The notes under the pieces: generated by a model
Database searches by the model: none
Seen by the model: the letters and a program-made list of their open reading frames with translations, nothing else
Told to the model about the DNA's origin: nothing
Assembly (NCBI GenBank): GCA_910585955.1
Contig: CAJUGC010000008.1
Coordinates: forward strand, 43,327-107,326
Origin: an uncultured Christensenella sp.
GTDB taxonomy: Bacteria > Bacillota > Clostridia > Christensenellales > Pumilibacteraceae
Reading direction: 5' to 3'
Length of the DNA stretch: 64,000 bases
Shown: in pieces, positions 16,283 to 24,516 of the stretch
Layout of the letters: each line of letters starts with the position of its first letter
Numbering within the stretch: position 1 is the first letter of the stretch
Program-made: the position numbers and the translations under genes

Positions 16283-16398
16283 GGTTTTAATTCACACCCG
16301 TATCGGATCGATCTTTCTGTTGCGCTTGGTAAATTTTTCATGCTATGCGTGTAAAGGTCGAGTTGATGGACGGGGAGGAGCAAACAGGAGGTAATATT
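16283..16398 (+). promoter_or_regulatory. Long 5' leader of rpsB
   Basis: About 115 nt separate the predicted transcription start from rpsB, long for this compact genome, and S2 mRNA leaders are autoregulated in several bacteria. I do not see a convincing long stem by eye, only purine-rich sequence before AGGAGG, so control by S2 is a possibility and no more. Confidence 0.35.
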
Positions 16399-17193
16399 AT
16401 GGCAAACAATGTTGTTTCTATGAAACAACTGCTTGAGGCGGGCGTGCATTTCGGTCACCCTACGCGCAAGTGGAATCCCAAAATGAAAAAGTATATATAT
16501 ACCGCTCGCAACGATATATATATCATCAATCTCGAAAAGACCGTAGGTCTTATCGACGAAGCGTATGCTTTCATAAAAGATATCGCTCTTTCCGGAAAGC
16601 CCATTCTTTTCGTAGGCACTAAAAAGCAAGCGCAAGACGCGATCCAGATGGAAGCCGAAAGATGCGGAATGTTTTACATGAAATCGCGTTGGTTAGGCGG
16701 AACGCTTACCAATTTCACGACGATACGTTCCCGTATAGAGCGTCTCAATAAGCTCAATCAGATGGAAAAGCTCGGCGAATTTGCACTCCTTCCCAAAAAA
16801 GAAGTAATCAAACTCGTCGCAGAGAGAGATAAGCTTGAGGAAAACCTCGGCGGCATAAAAGATATGCGTACTCTTCCCGGAGCGCTCTTTGTAGTCGACA
16901 CTAAAAAAGAACATCTTGCGGTAGCGGAAGCAAGAAGTCTTAATATTCCTATCGTCGGACTTGTCGACACGAACTGCGATCCCGACGAAGTAGACTATGT
17001 TATTGCAGGCAATGACGACGCTATACGCGCAATAAAGCTTATCGCCGGCGCAATGGCCGACGCTGTTATCGAAGCAAAGGAAGGCGAAGAAGGTCTTGCC
17101 GCAAGAAAGCAAGCGGAAGCAGAAGCAGCTGCAAAGGAAAGCGCGCAACAACAAGCAAGCGAAGCTCCCGCAGACGGCGGAGAGAACGCGTAA
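16399..17193 (+). CDS. rpsB: 30S ribosomal protein S2
   Basis: 264 residues. The core is standard: MKQLLEAGVHFGHPTRKWNPKM, ARNDIYIINLEKT, GKPILFVGTKKQAQDAI, RWLGGTLTNFTTIRSRI, LPGALFVVDTKKEHLAVAEA, IPIVGLVDTNCDPDEVDYVI. A C-terminal Ala/Glu/Gln-rich extension (from about residue 232) is of a kind common in Clostridia and Bacilli. The ATG at 16399 follows AGGAGG; an in-frame upstream extension would enter the leader. tsf follows after 24 nt, the universal rpsB-tsf pair. Confidence 0.98.
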   Translation: MANNVVSMKQLLEAGVHFGHPTRKWNPKMKKYIYTARNDIYIINLEKTVGLIDEAYAFIKDIALSGKPILFVGTKKQAQDAIQMEAERCGMFYMKSRWLGGTLTNFTTIRSRIERLNKLNQMEKLGEFALLPKKEVIKLVAERDKLEENLGGIKDMRTLPGALFVVDTKKEHLAVAEARSLNIPIVGLVDTNCDPDEVDYVIAGNDDAIRAIKLIAGAMADAVIEAKEGEEGLAARKQAEAEAAAKESAQQQASEAPADGGENA

Positions 17194-17217
17194 GTTTTGA
17201 GAGAGGTATAAAATATT

Positions 17218-18135
17218 ATGGCATTTACAGCTAAAGACGTAGCAAAATTGAGAGAACAGACCGGTGCGGGCATGATGGACTGCAAAAAGGCATTGACCGC
17301 TACCGACGGAGATATGAAAAAAGCAGCCGAGTACTTGAGAGAACAAGGCGTAAACATTGCTGCGAAAAAAGCTTCGCGCATAGCTTCCGAGGGCGCAGTT
17401 TTCCCGATGGTCGCTAAAGACGGCAAAACTGGCGCAATGGTGGAAGTTAACTGCGAATCCGATTTCGTTGCAAAGGCAGACACTTTCGTAGCGCTTTGCA
17501 GTCAGATAGGCGAAATAGTATGCGCAAACGACGTAAAGTCGGTCGACGAACTTCTTGCGACAAAGTGTTCCGACGGCACTGTGCTCGACCTGATAAACAA
17601 TGCTACGGCAAAAATAGGCGAAAAAATTTCGCTCAGAAGATTTGTTAAGGTTTCCACACAACAAGGTCTTGTCGAAGCATACGACCATATGGGCGGCAAA
17701 ATAGGCGTGCTTGTCGAAGTAGCGACGAACAAAGATCTTAACGGCAACGAGACTTTTAAAACAATGTGCCACGACATAGCGATGCACATTGCGGCTTTCT
17801 CGCCGAAATACGTTTACGACAGCGAAGTTCCCGCAGCTGAGACCGAGCACGAAAAAGAGATCCTTACGGCTCAGGCGCTCAACGAAGGCAAGCCCGCCGC
17901 AGTTGTAGAAAAGATGATAGGCGGAAGAATCAAAAAGTTCTTTAAAGAGATATGCCTTATCGATCAGGACTTTGCGAAAGACTCGAGTAAGACGGTTCGC
18001 CAACTCGTAGACGAAACGGCAAAAGCACTCGGCGCCGAAATAAAGATAGTAAGGTTCGAACGCTTCCTTATGGGCGAAGGTTTGGAGAAGAAAAACGAGA
18101 ACTTCGCCGAAGAAATCGCGAAATTACAGAAATAA
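17218..18135 (+). CDS. tsf: Elongation factor Ts
   Basis: 305 residues. EF-Ts catalyses GDP release from EF-Tu. The UBA-like N-terminus with VAKLREQTGAGMMDCKKAL, the TDGDMKKAAEYLREQG helix and the dimerisation core (VEVNCESDFVAK, ELATNKD-like VEVATNKDLNGNE, DIAMHIAAFSPKY) are present. The C-terminal module carries KEICLIDQDFAKDSSKTV. Cotranscribed with rpsB; a hairpin follows and separates it from pyrH. Confidence 0.98.
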   Translation: MAFTAKDVAKLREQTGAGMMDCKKALTATDGDMKKAAEYLREQGVNIAAKKASRIASEGAVFPMVAKDGKTGAMVEVNCESDFVAKADTFVALCSQIGEIVCANDVKSVDELLATKCSDGTVLDLINNATAKIGEKISLRRFVKVSTQQGLVEAYDHMGGKIGVLVEVATNKDLNGNETFKTMCHDIAMHIAAFSPKYVYDSEVPAAETEHEKEILTAQALNEGKPAAVVEKMIGGRIKKFFKEICLIDQDFAKDSSKTVRQLVDETAKALGAEIKIVRFERFLMGEGLEKKNENFAEEIAKLQK

Positions 18136-18142
18136 AAATTCA

Positions 18143-18177
18143 AATAGGACACGTCAAAAAATGTGTCCTATTATTTT
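18143..18177 (+). terminator. Intrinsic terminator or attenuator between tsf and pyrH
   Basis: AATAGGACAC (18143-18152) pairs perfectly with GTGTCCTATT (18163-18172), followed by a T-rich stretch. As no clear promoter lies between it and pyrH (18201), some readthrough is likely. Confidence 0.75.
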
Positions 18178-18200
18178 AGTCGAATATTTCGGAGGAAACA

Positions 18201-18896
18201 ATGTTTAAGAGAGTATTGTTGAAAATCAGCGGCGAGGCTCTTGCCGGAAAAGACGGAGTAGGCATAAATCCGGATATGGTCGAACATGTTGTAAATCAGC
18301 TTGTCGAACTTCATTCTAAAGGAATGGACATAGCCGTTGTAGTCGGCGGAGGCAACTTTTGGAGAGGACGCCAAGGCATAAGCATGAACAGAGTCACGGC
18401 GGATCATATGGGAATGCTTGCCACAATAATGAACGCGCTTGCACTTCAGGACGCTATAGAAAAAAAGGGCGTTCCCACTCGTGTGCAAACGGCGCTTAGT
18501 ATTCCCGCCGTTGCAGAGCCGTACATTTTGAGAAAAGCTCTTCGCCATTTTGAATGCAAGCGTATTGTGATATTCGCTTGCGGTACGGGAAATCCGTACT
18601 TTTCTACAGACTCCGGAGCCGCTTTGCGCGCAGCCGAAATCAAAGCCGACGTACTTTTAATGGCAAAAAACGTCGACGGCGTATACGACAGCGATCCCAA
18701 GACGAATCCGAAAGCCGTTAAATATGACAAGATTTCTTACATGGACGTCGTAAGCAAGGGACTCAATGTCATGGACATGACCTCCGTAACTATGTGTATG
18801 GAAAATAAAATCCCGATTATTGCCTTTGCGTTAAACAGTAAGGACGGACTTATTAAAGCAGCCATGGGCGAAAAAATCGGCACAATCATCAGCTGA
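18201..18896 (+). CDS. pyrH: Uridylate kinase (UMP kinase)
   Basis: 231 residues. This hexameric kinase phosphorylates UMP to UDP. The amino-acid-kinase fold shows RVLLKISGEALAG, VVVGGGNFWRGRQG, the MGMLATIMNALALQDA helix, GTGNPYFSTDSGAALRAAEI and LLMAKNVDGVYDSDP. SD GGAGG precedes the ATG at 18201. It lies between tsf and frr as in nearly all bacteria. Confidence 0.98.
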   Translation: MFKRVLLKISGEALAGKDGVGINPDMVEHVVNQLVELHSKGMDIAVVVGGGNFWRGRQGISMNRVTADHMGMLATIMNALALQDAIEKKGVPTRVQTALSIPAVAEPYILRKALRHFECKRIVIFACGTGNPYFSTDSGAALRAAEIKADVLLMAKNVDGVYDSDPKTNPKAVKYDKISYMDVVSKGLNVMDMTSVTMCMENKIPIIAFALNSKDGLIKAAMGEKIGTIIS

Positions 18897-18901
18897 TACA
18901 G

Positions 18902-18930
18902 TTGTTTTATTTCAGATAATTTGATATAAT
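18902..18930 (+). promoter_or_regulatory. Sigma-A promoter for frr and the isoprenoid/envelope genes
   Basis: TTGTTT (18902-18907), 17-bp spacer, TATAAT (18925-18930), just after the pyrH stop. Confidence 0.65.
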
Positions 18931-18958
18931 AATTTTAATTGACTTACAGGAGGCAGTT

Positions 18959-19534
18959 ATGGGTATTGAAAATCCTCAAGTAAAATCCGTATTCGAAAAG
19001 TACGAAGTTCAGGTTACCAAGGCGGTCGAACATCTTAAAGGCGATTTACTTACGGTAAGAGCGGGAAGAGCCAATCCTCAAATATTAAATAAAATCGTAG
19101 TAGATTATTACGGCACTCCCACGCCGCTTAACCAAATGGCAAACATAACAGTTCCCGACGCTCGAACGCTGTTGATTTCCCTTTGGGACACGAGCGCCAT
19201 TAAAGACGTCAATAAAGCCATTTCTTCGTCCGATATAGGTATAAACCCTTCGGACGACGGGAAAAATATTCGACTGACTTTCCCGCAACTCACGGAGGAG
19301 AGACGTCGCGATCTTTGCAAACAGATAAAAAAGACGACCGAAGATACGAAAGTCGTGTTACGCAACGAGCGCAGAGATATTCTCGAAGCCGTCAAAAAGC
19401 TCAAGAAAGACAATGTCATCACCGAGGACGACGTGGCTTCTTTTGAAAAGGACATACAAAAAATCCTTGATAAAGCCATTGAGAGCGCCGAAAAGCTTTT
19501 CAAAGACAAAGAGGCCGAAATTCTTGAAGTCTAA
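18959..19534 (+). CDS. frr: Ribosome recycling factor
   Basis: 191 residues. RRF splits post-termination ribosomes together with EF-G. Conserved stretches are LLTVRAGRANPQILNKI, VDYYGTPTPLNQMANI, SDIGINPSDDGKNIRLTFP, LTEERRRDLCKQIKK and the ERRDILEAVKKLKK helix. Strong SD AGGAGG. Its last codons contain the TTG start of uppS. Confidence 0.98.
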   Translation: MGIENPQVKSVFEKYEVQVTKAVEHLKGDLLTVRAGRANPQILNKIVVDYYGTPTPLNQMANITVPDARTLLISLWDTSAIKDVNKAISSSDIGINPSDDGKNIRLTFPQLTEERRRDLCKQIKKTTEDTKVVLRNERRDILEAVKKLKKDNVITEDDVASFEKDIQKILDKAIESAEKLFKDKEAEILEV

Positions 19535-20237
19535 AGATCTGCTCGACGAGCTTGATAAAACCCGACTTCCTCGTCATATTGCCTTCATAATGGACGGAAA
19601 CGGCAGGTGGGCGACAAAGCGTCTGTTACCCAGAAAAATGGGGCATAAAGAAGGTGTGAAAACTATGCGCGCGGTTATATCCGACTGCGTGCGTATCGGA
19701 ATAGAAGTTGTTTCTCTATTTGCTTTTTCCACTGAAAATAAGTCGCGTCCCAAAGACGAGATTGACGCGCTCATGCAACTAATTCGAGACAACATATACG
19801 ATATGCTGAAGGATTTGATTGCCGAGGGCGTTAAGGTCACGTTCATGGGTGATTTGTCTTATTTTTCCGACGATATACGCGAAAGTCTCGACAGAGTTCT
19901 GCGTGAAAGCGCCGGCGGCACAAAAGCCGTCGTAAATATCGGGTTAAACTACGGTAGCAGAGACGAAATCGTACAAGCCGTAAACAAATGCGTTCAAGAA
20001 AGAAAAACGGTTTCCGCAGAAGAATTTAAGCAGTATTTATATACCAAAAATCTTCCCGATCCCGATCTTATCGTACGCACAAGCGGAGAATTTCGTCTAA
20101 GCAATTTTATGCTCTATCAAGCCGCTTACAGCGAAGTTGTGGTAACAAAAACGCTTTGGCCCGACTTTGACAATAAAGCGCTCGTTTCCGTTTTGAAGGA
20201 ATATGCGCAAAGAAATAGGAGATACGGAAAAATCTAA
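19524..20237 (+). CDS. uppS: Undecaprenyl pyrophosphate synthase (cis-prenyltransferase)
   Basis: 237 residues. It extends farnesyl-PP to the C55 lipid carrier of cell-wall synthesis. The catalytic aspartate is in HIAFIMDGNGRWA; VSLFAFSTENKSRP, NIGLNYGSRDEIV and VRTSGEFRLSNFML are canonical. The TTG at 19524 is the best start: it gives normal family length, overlaps frr by 11 nt and has AGAGG upstream; upstream extensions would lie wholly inside frr. cdsA begins directly at the next base after its stop. Confidence 0.95.
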   Translation: MKSKDLLDELDKTRLPRHIAFIMDGNGRWATKRLLPRKMGHKEGVKTMRAVISDCVRIGIEVVSLFAFSTENKSRPKDEIDALMQLIRDNIYDMLKDLIAEGVKVTFMGDLSYFSDDIRESLDRVLRESAGGTKAVVNIGLNYGSRDEIVQAVNKCVQERKTVSAEEFKQYLYTKNLPDPDLIVRTSGEFRLSNFMLYQAAYSEVVVTKTLWPDFDNKALVSVLKEYAQRNRRYGKI

Positions 20238-21104
20238 ATGAAAGCAAACAGATTTTTGACAGGTACAATTATATTTGCCGTATATGCCGGCGTTTTGGCA
20301 TTGAGCCTTACCGTCACTGTTTTTGCATTTGATATTTTTATCGTTGCTCTAATGATCGGAGCGGGACTCGAGATGTCTCGGGCGATCGGCAATCGCTTTG
20401 CAAAATCATACGACCAACTTATTCTTGTATATGTGCTGTTGGGGTATCTGGCTTTCGTTCTTGCAAACCGTTTTATCGGCTCGGGAGGTATAACAGCTTA
20501 TTTCGGCGTATTGTTGCTTTGCATTATCGTCTGCGTCGTGTTTACGATGTTCAATAAAAATAAGACCATGAGCAACGCGATGAGCACCATTTTGACGCTT
20601 GCATATCCCGTTTCTTTTATGGTATATATGCTCGGTCTCAATTATCTTCCGGACTCATTCAGAAATGCCTCTCTGTTTTTTGTATTTCTGATTCCGTGCC
20701 TGACCGATACGCTCGCTTTTCTTGTCGGCTCTACGTTTAAAGGTCCTAAGCTTTGTCCTTCGATCAGTCCGAACAAAACTATCTCCGGAGCTATAGGGGG
20801 ACTTATAGGGGGACTTATAGGGGGAGCCATACTGTTGCTTTTCTCCATTTACGGTTGGCTCGGGCTTGCTCCGATAGGCGGTTCGACAGTAACTAACATA
20901 GTTCATTATCTTGTAATCGGAACTGTCGGAGCGGTTTTCGTACAGTCTGGCGATCTTATCGCATCCTATGTAAAGAGACATTGCGCAATAAAGGACTTCG
21001 GAAAAATTTTGCCGGGGCATGGCGGATTGCTTGACAGAATAGACGGCATGATAATCTTTTCGGTATTCCTGTTTATTTACATGAATATAATTTCTTTGAT
21101 ATGA
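20238..21104 (+). CDS. cdsA: Phosphatidate cytidylyltransferase (CDP-diglyceride synthase)
   Basis: 288 residues, about eight transmembrane segments. It makes CDP-diacylglycerol for phospholipid synthesis. The C-terminal signature IKDFGKILPGHGGLLDRID and the loop SISPNKTISGAIGG are present. In the middle, a triple Gly-Leu-Ile-Gly repeat is encoded by a 12-bp tandem repeat (20791-20826) inside a predicted membrane helix. The ATG directly abuts the uppS stop and the end overlaps dxr by 4 nt. Confidence 0.95.
   Translation: MKANRFLTGTIIFAVYAGVLALSLTVTVFAFDIFIVALMIGAGLEMSRAIGNRFAKSYDQLILVYVLLGYLAFVLANRFIGSGGITAYFGVLLLCIIVCVVFTMFNKNKTMSNAMSTILTLAYPVSFMVYMLGLNYLPDSFRNASLFFVFLIPCLTDTLAFLVGSTFKGPKLCPSISPNKTISGAIGGLIGGLIGGAILLLFSIYGWLGLAPIGGSTVTNIVHYLVIGTVGAVFVQSGDLIASYVKRHCAIKDFGKILPGHGGLLDRIDGMIIFSVFLFIYMNIISLI
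20791..20826 (+). repeat. Three tandem 12-bp units inside cdsA
   Basis: Units at 20791, 20803 and 20815 read (C/T)TATAGGGGGA(C/G) and encode Gly-Gly-Leu-Ile in frame. Copy-number change would keep the frame. Confidence 0.9.
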
Positions 21105-22231
21105 AAAGAATAGCAATTCTCGGAAGCAGCGGTTCTATAGGCACACAGACGCTGAATGTCGTAAGAAGATACCGCGATAGATTCAAAGTTGTCGCATTAA
21201 GCGTAAATTCCGATACCGAAACTTTAAAAAAACAAACGGACGAATTCACCCCCGAACTCGCGGGAATCTGCGATGAAAACGCATATGATGCGGCTAAAGC
21301 AAACTTTGATCAAATCGAACTTATCGGCGGAAAAAACACTCTTATCGAAATAGCGGCTCGCGACGATATTGATATTCTTGTAGTAGCAGTAGTCGGAATG
21401 TGCGGTCTGAAAGCCGTTATGAAGGCGCTCGAAAATGGTACTACGGTTGCGCTTGCGAACAAAGAATCTTTGGTCGCCGGCGGCAAACTTGTCATGGATG
21501 CGGCTAAAAAATCGGGAAAAGAAATTCGTCCTATCGACAGCGAACATTCCGCAGTTTGGCAGTGCCTACGCTCCGGAAATAAAACCGAATTGAAGCGAAT
21601 AATTCTTACCGCAAGCGGAGGTCCGTTCTACGGCAAAACTTTAAAGCAACTTAAGAATGTCACTCCCGAAATGGCAATAAATCATCCCACTTGGAAAATG
21701 GGACAAAAAATCTCGGTTGATAGCGCTACCATGATGAACAAAGCGCTTGAAATCATAGAAGCTCGTTGGCTGTTCGACACAGATAAAATAGATTATATAA
21801 TACATCCTCAAAGCATTATTCATTCCATGGTCGAATATGCGGACGGAAGTATAATAGCTCAACTCGCATCTCCCAATATGGAGCTTCCGATTCAAGCGGC
21901 GCTGACTTATCCGAATATATTACCGCTCGAAAATGCTCGTTTCGGTCTTGACAGAAACATCACGTTTTCCGAACCCGACGAGAGTGTTTTTCCTCTTCCG
22001 AAACTTGCAAAAAAAGTACTTTCCGTAGGAGGCAACGCGCCTTGCATTTTCAATGCGGCAAACGAAGCTTGCGTACGCCTGTTTCTCGATAATAAGATAG
22101 CGTTTACGGACATAAGTATAATTATAGCCGAAACACTCGAAAAAACACAAGTCATTCACGAGCCGACTCTCGGCGAGATATACGATACTTTCGAAACGGT
22201 TTACGGAAAACTTATGAGAGATAATATCTGA
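21101..22231 (+). CDS. dxr: 1-deoxy-D-xylulose 5-phosphate reductoisomerase
   Basis: 376 residues. Second step of the MEP isoprenoid pathway, using NADPH and a divalent metal. NADPH loop GSSGSIG at residues 8-14, ANKESLVAGG, the metal/substrate region PIDSEHSAVWQCL, TASGGPFYG, WKMGQKISVDSATMMNKALEIIEA (read in parts), and VHPQSIIHSMVEY-like IHPQSIIHSMVEYADGS. Coupled to cdsA by ATGA overlap and followed by rseP, the standard order. dxs, ispG, ispA and uppS of the same pathway are also in the window. Confidence 0.97.
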   Translation: MKRIAILGSSGSIGTQTLNVVRRYRDRFKVVALSVNSDTETLKKQTDEFTPELAGICDENAYDAAKANFDQIELIGGKNTLIEIAARDDIDILVVAVVGMCGLKAVMKALENGTTVALANKESLVAGGKLVMDAAKKSGKEIRPIDSEHSAVWQCLRSGNKTELKRIILTASGGPFYGKTLKQLKNVTPEMAINHPTWKMGQKISVDSATMMNKALEIIEARWLFDTDKIDYIIHPQSIIHSMVEYADGSIIAQLASPNMELPIQAALTYPNILPLENARFGLDRNITFSEPDESVFPLPKLAKKVLSVGGNAPCIFNAANEACVRLFLDNKIAFTDISIIIAETLEKTQVIHEPTLGEIYDTFETVYGKLMRDNI

Positions 22232-22248
22232 ATTTCGGAGAGCGTTTA

Positions 22249-23451
22249 ATGGAAATTTTCAAATATATTTTATATATCGTGCTCGGTATTGTAATACTGC
22301 TCCTAATGGTAGTCATTCACGAATTTGGGCACTATATCGCAGGCAAAATACTTAAATTCAAGATAGACGAGTTTTCCGTAGGTTTCGGACCGAAACTTCT
22401 TCAGAAAAAGAAAAAAAACGGCGAAATCTTTACGTTACGTCTCGTCCCGCTCGGCGGTTACTGTGCGTTTACGGGTGAGGACAATGCCGACGGTACGACT
22501 ATAGGAAAAAAGCAAACGGAAAATAGCGAAAGCGACGCAAACAATGTCTCGGAAAATCAAAAGCAGACAGTTACGGACATTGAAACAAGTCAAACCACAG
22601 AGGCATTTGTCGAGGATAGGGAATACGAAAAAACAAAACGTGATTTTCTTTTATTCGACGAACAGAAACCGTGGAAGCGCATAATAGTTTTTATTGCCGG
22701 ACCGCTTTTGAATTTTTTATCCGCAATAGTTTTTTCGTTCTTTTACATCCTCATAGTCGGATATGCAAGTCCGACAGTAAACGAAGTATTTGCCACTTCC
22801 GACGGAACTGTTTATAATCCGTTTATAAAAGGCGATCGCATAATTGCCGTAGGCGACAGATCAATCGACATTATGAACAGTTTTTCCGATCTTACCGGCG
22901 ATATTCAACTCGGAGAAACCGTCGTAATGACGGTTGTACGCAACGGAAACGAAATAAAGCTTAATGTCACCAAAAAAGAAATAACCGTCGTGGAAGAAGG
23001 CGAGGAACGAACTTTTTCGGGCTTCGGATTCCAAACCCGATACGAGTATATCAGAGGACAGATAGGCGCTTCGTTTTTGTATGCCGTGCCGATAACGCTA
23101 AAATTCTCCTGGATGATTCTCGGTACTTTCGGACAGCTTTTGACGGGAAAAATCAAGTTGACCGCTCTTACGGGTCCCATTGGAACGGTAAGTGCGTTTG
23201 CCGATATTGCATCGCAAAATTGGCTTAATATATTGATTTGGCTACCGCTTATAGCGAGCAATCTCGCCGTTTTCAACATACTTCCTATTCCCGCATTGGA
23301 CGGCTCGAAAGTCGTTTTTACAACCATAGAGTGGATCAGAGGAAAACCTGTAAACAAAAAAGTCGAAAACATTATTCATTTTGCGGGACTTGTACTTTTG
23401 TTCGGATTAGTTATAATCATTGATTTGATAGGATTATTTTCCTGCGGATAG
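22249..23451 (+). CDS. rseP: Site-2 membrane metalloprotease RseP/RasP
   Basis: 400 residues. Intramembrane zinc protease acting in regulated proteolysis of membrane anti-sigma factors and signal peptides. Zinc motif HEFGH is at 24-28 in the first transmembrane helix; the third ligand motif is NILPIPALDGSKV near residue 345. A PDZ domain lies around 185-260. Residues about 80-135 form a polar, Asn/Thr/Glu-rich insertion between the first helix and the second, longer than usual. Lies between dxr and ispG as in most Firmicutes. Confidence 0.93.
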   Translation: MEIFKYILYIVLGIVILLLMVVIHEFGHYIAGKILKFKIDEFSVGFGPKLLQKKKKNGEIFTLRLVPLGGYCAFTGEDNADGTTIGKKQTENSESDANNVSENQKQTVTDIETSQTTEAFVEDREYEKTKRDFLLFDEQKPWKRIIVFIAGPLLNFLSAIVFSFFYILIVGYASPTVNEVFATSDGTVYNPFIKGDRIIAVGDRSIDIMNSFSDLTGDIQLGETVVMTVVRNGNEIKLNVTKKEITVVEEGEERTFSGFGFQTRYEYIRGQIGASFLYAVPITLKFSWMILGTFGQLLTGKIKLTALTGPIGTVSAFADIASQNWLNILIWLPLIASNLAVFNILPIPALDGSKVVFTTIEWIRGKPVNKKVENIIHFAGLVLLFGLVIIIDLIGLFSCG

Positions 23452-23466
23452 CTACTGAGGAGCTTT

Positions 23467-24516
23467 ATGAAAAAAAACGTAAACTTAGGTTCGATATCGA
23501 TAGGCGGAAACGAAAACGTGTCCGTGCAGTCAATGTTGAACTGTCCGTCGTCGGATTTCGACGCGTGCTCACAACAGATACGCGCACTCAAAAACGCCGG
23601 CTGCGAAATAATACGTCTTGCCGTTACAGACGAAAAGGATTTGGCTTGTTCTAAAAAGCTGATTTCGGAATTCAAAGACGTGCCGCTCGTTGCCGATATA
23701 CAATTTGACTATCGAATTGCCGTAAGATGCAGCGATATCGGTTTTAGTAAAGTGAGAATAAACCCGGGGAACATCGGCGGAAGCGACAAAGTAAAAACCG
23801 TCGTTGACGCTTGCAAAGCAAACGGAACCGCAATTCGTGTCGGAGTAAACGGCGGATCGGTCGAAAAAGAGTTTGCCGACAAATACGGCAGAAGCGCCAA
23901 AGCCCTGTTTGAAAGCGCAATGAAAGGCGTTTCGCTCATAGAGCGTTACGGCTTCGACGACATAGTGATTTCGGCCAAGTCATCCGACGTAGTTACTATG
24001 ATCGAAACTTACAGACTTTTAAACGACGCTTGCGATTATCCTCTTCATATAGGCGTAACGGAATCCGGCGCCGTAGGCATGGGTAATATCAAATCCGCAA
24101 TAGGAATCGGGAGTCTGCTTGCGGACGGAATAGGAAACACTATACGGGTCTCGCTTACAGGCGATCCCATAAACGAAGTTCATGCGGCGCTCGATATACT
24201 GAAAGCTTTAAATAAACGAACGTATTGTGAAATCGTTTCCTGTCCGACGTGCTCGAGATGTCACTACGATATGTCAGTGCTCGTAGACGAAATAAACGAA
24301 CTTGTTAAAGGAGTGAATAAACGCTTGAAAATAGCCGTTATGGGGTGTGTCGTCAACGGCCCCGGAGAAGCGAGCGACGCCGATCTCGGAATAGCCGGCG
24401 GAAACGGAAAAGCCGTAATTTTCGAAAAAGGCAAAGTAATCGCGTCTTTGGAGTACGCACAAGCCGTCAAAAAGTTTAAACAAATGGTGGGTGAACTTAT
24501 TGCAAACATTCAGTGA
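23467..24516 (+). CDS. ispG: 4-hydroxy-3-methylbut-2-en-1-yl diphosphate synthase
   Basis: 349 residues. Penultimate MEP-pathway step, a [4Fe-4S] enzyme. TIM barrel part: ISIGGNENVSVQSML, CEIIRLAVTDEKD, PLVADIQFDYRIA, KVRINPGNIGG. Cluster ligands lie in SCPTCSRC near residues 258-264 and MGCVVNGPGE near 293 (Cys plus Glu). Fe-S supply would come from the isc operon of this window. The end overlaps the PolC-like gene by 26 nt. Confidence 0.96.
   Translation: MKKNVNLGSISIGGNENVSVQSMLNCPSSDFDACSQQIRALKNAGCEIIRLAVTDEKDLACSKKLISEFKDVPLVADIQFDYRIAVRCSDIGFSKVRINPGNIGGSDKVKTVVDACKANGTAIRVGVNGGSVEKEFADKYGRSAKALFESAMKGVSLIERYGFDDIVISAKSSDVVTMIETYRLLNDACDYPLHIGVTESGAVGMGNIKSAIGIGSLLADGIGNTIRVSLTGDPINEVHAALDILKALNKRTYCEIVSCPTCSRCHYDMSVLVDEINELVKGVNKRLKIAVMGCVVNGPGEASDADLGIAGGNGKAVIFEKGKVIASLEYAQAVKKFKQMVGELIANIQ

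Noticed and set aside
16693..18003. Long antisense frame across rpsB-tsf (about 436 codons)
   Set aside because: Composition is that of a reverse-complement shadow, with no start signals; it crosses two solid ribosomal/elongation-factor genes.
20796..20824. G-quadruplex from G5 tracts in cdsA
   Set aside because: Only three long G tracts are present, and a fourth is needed.
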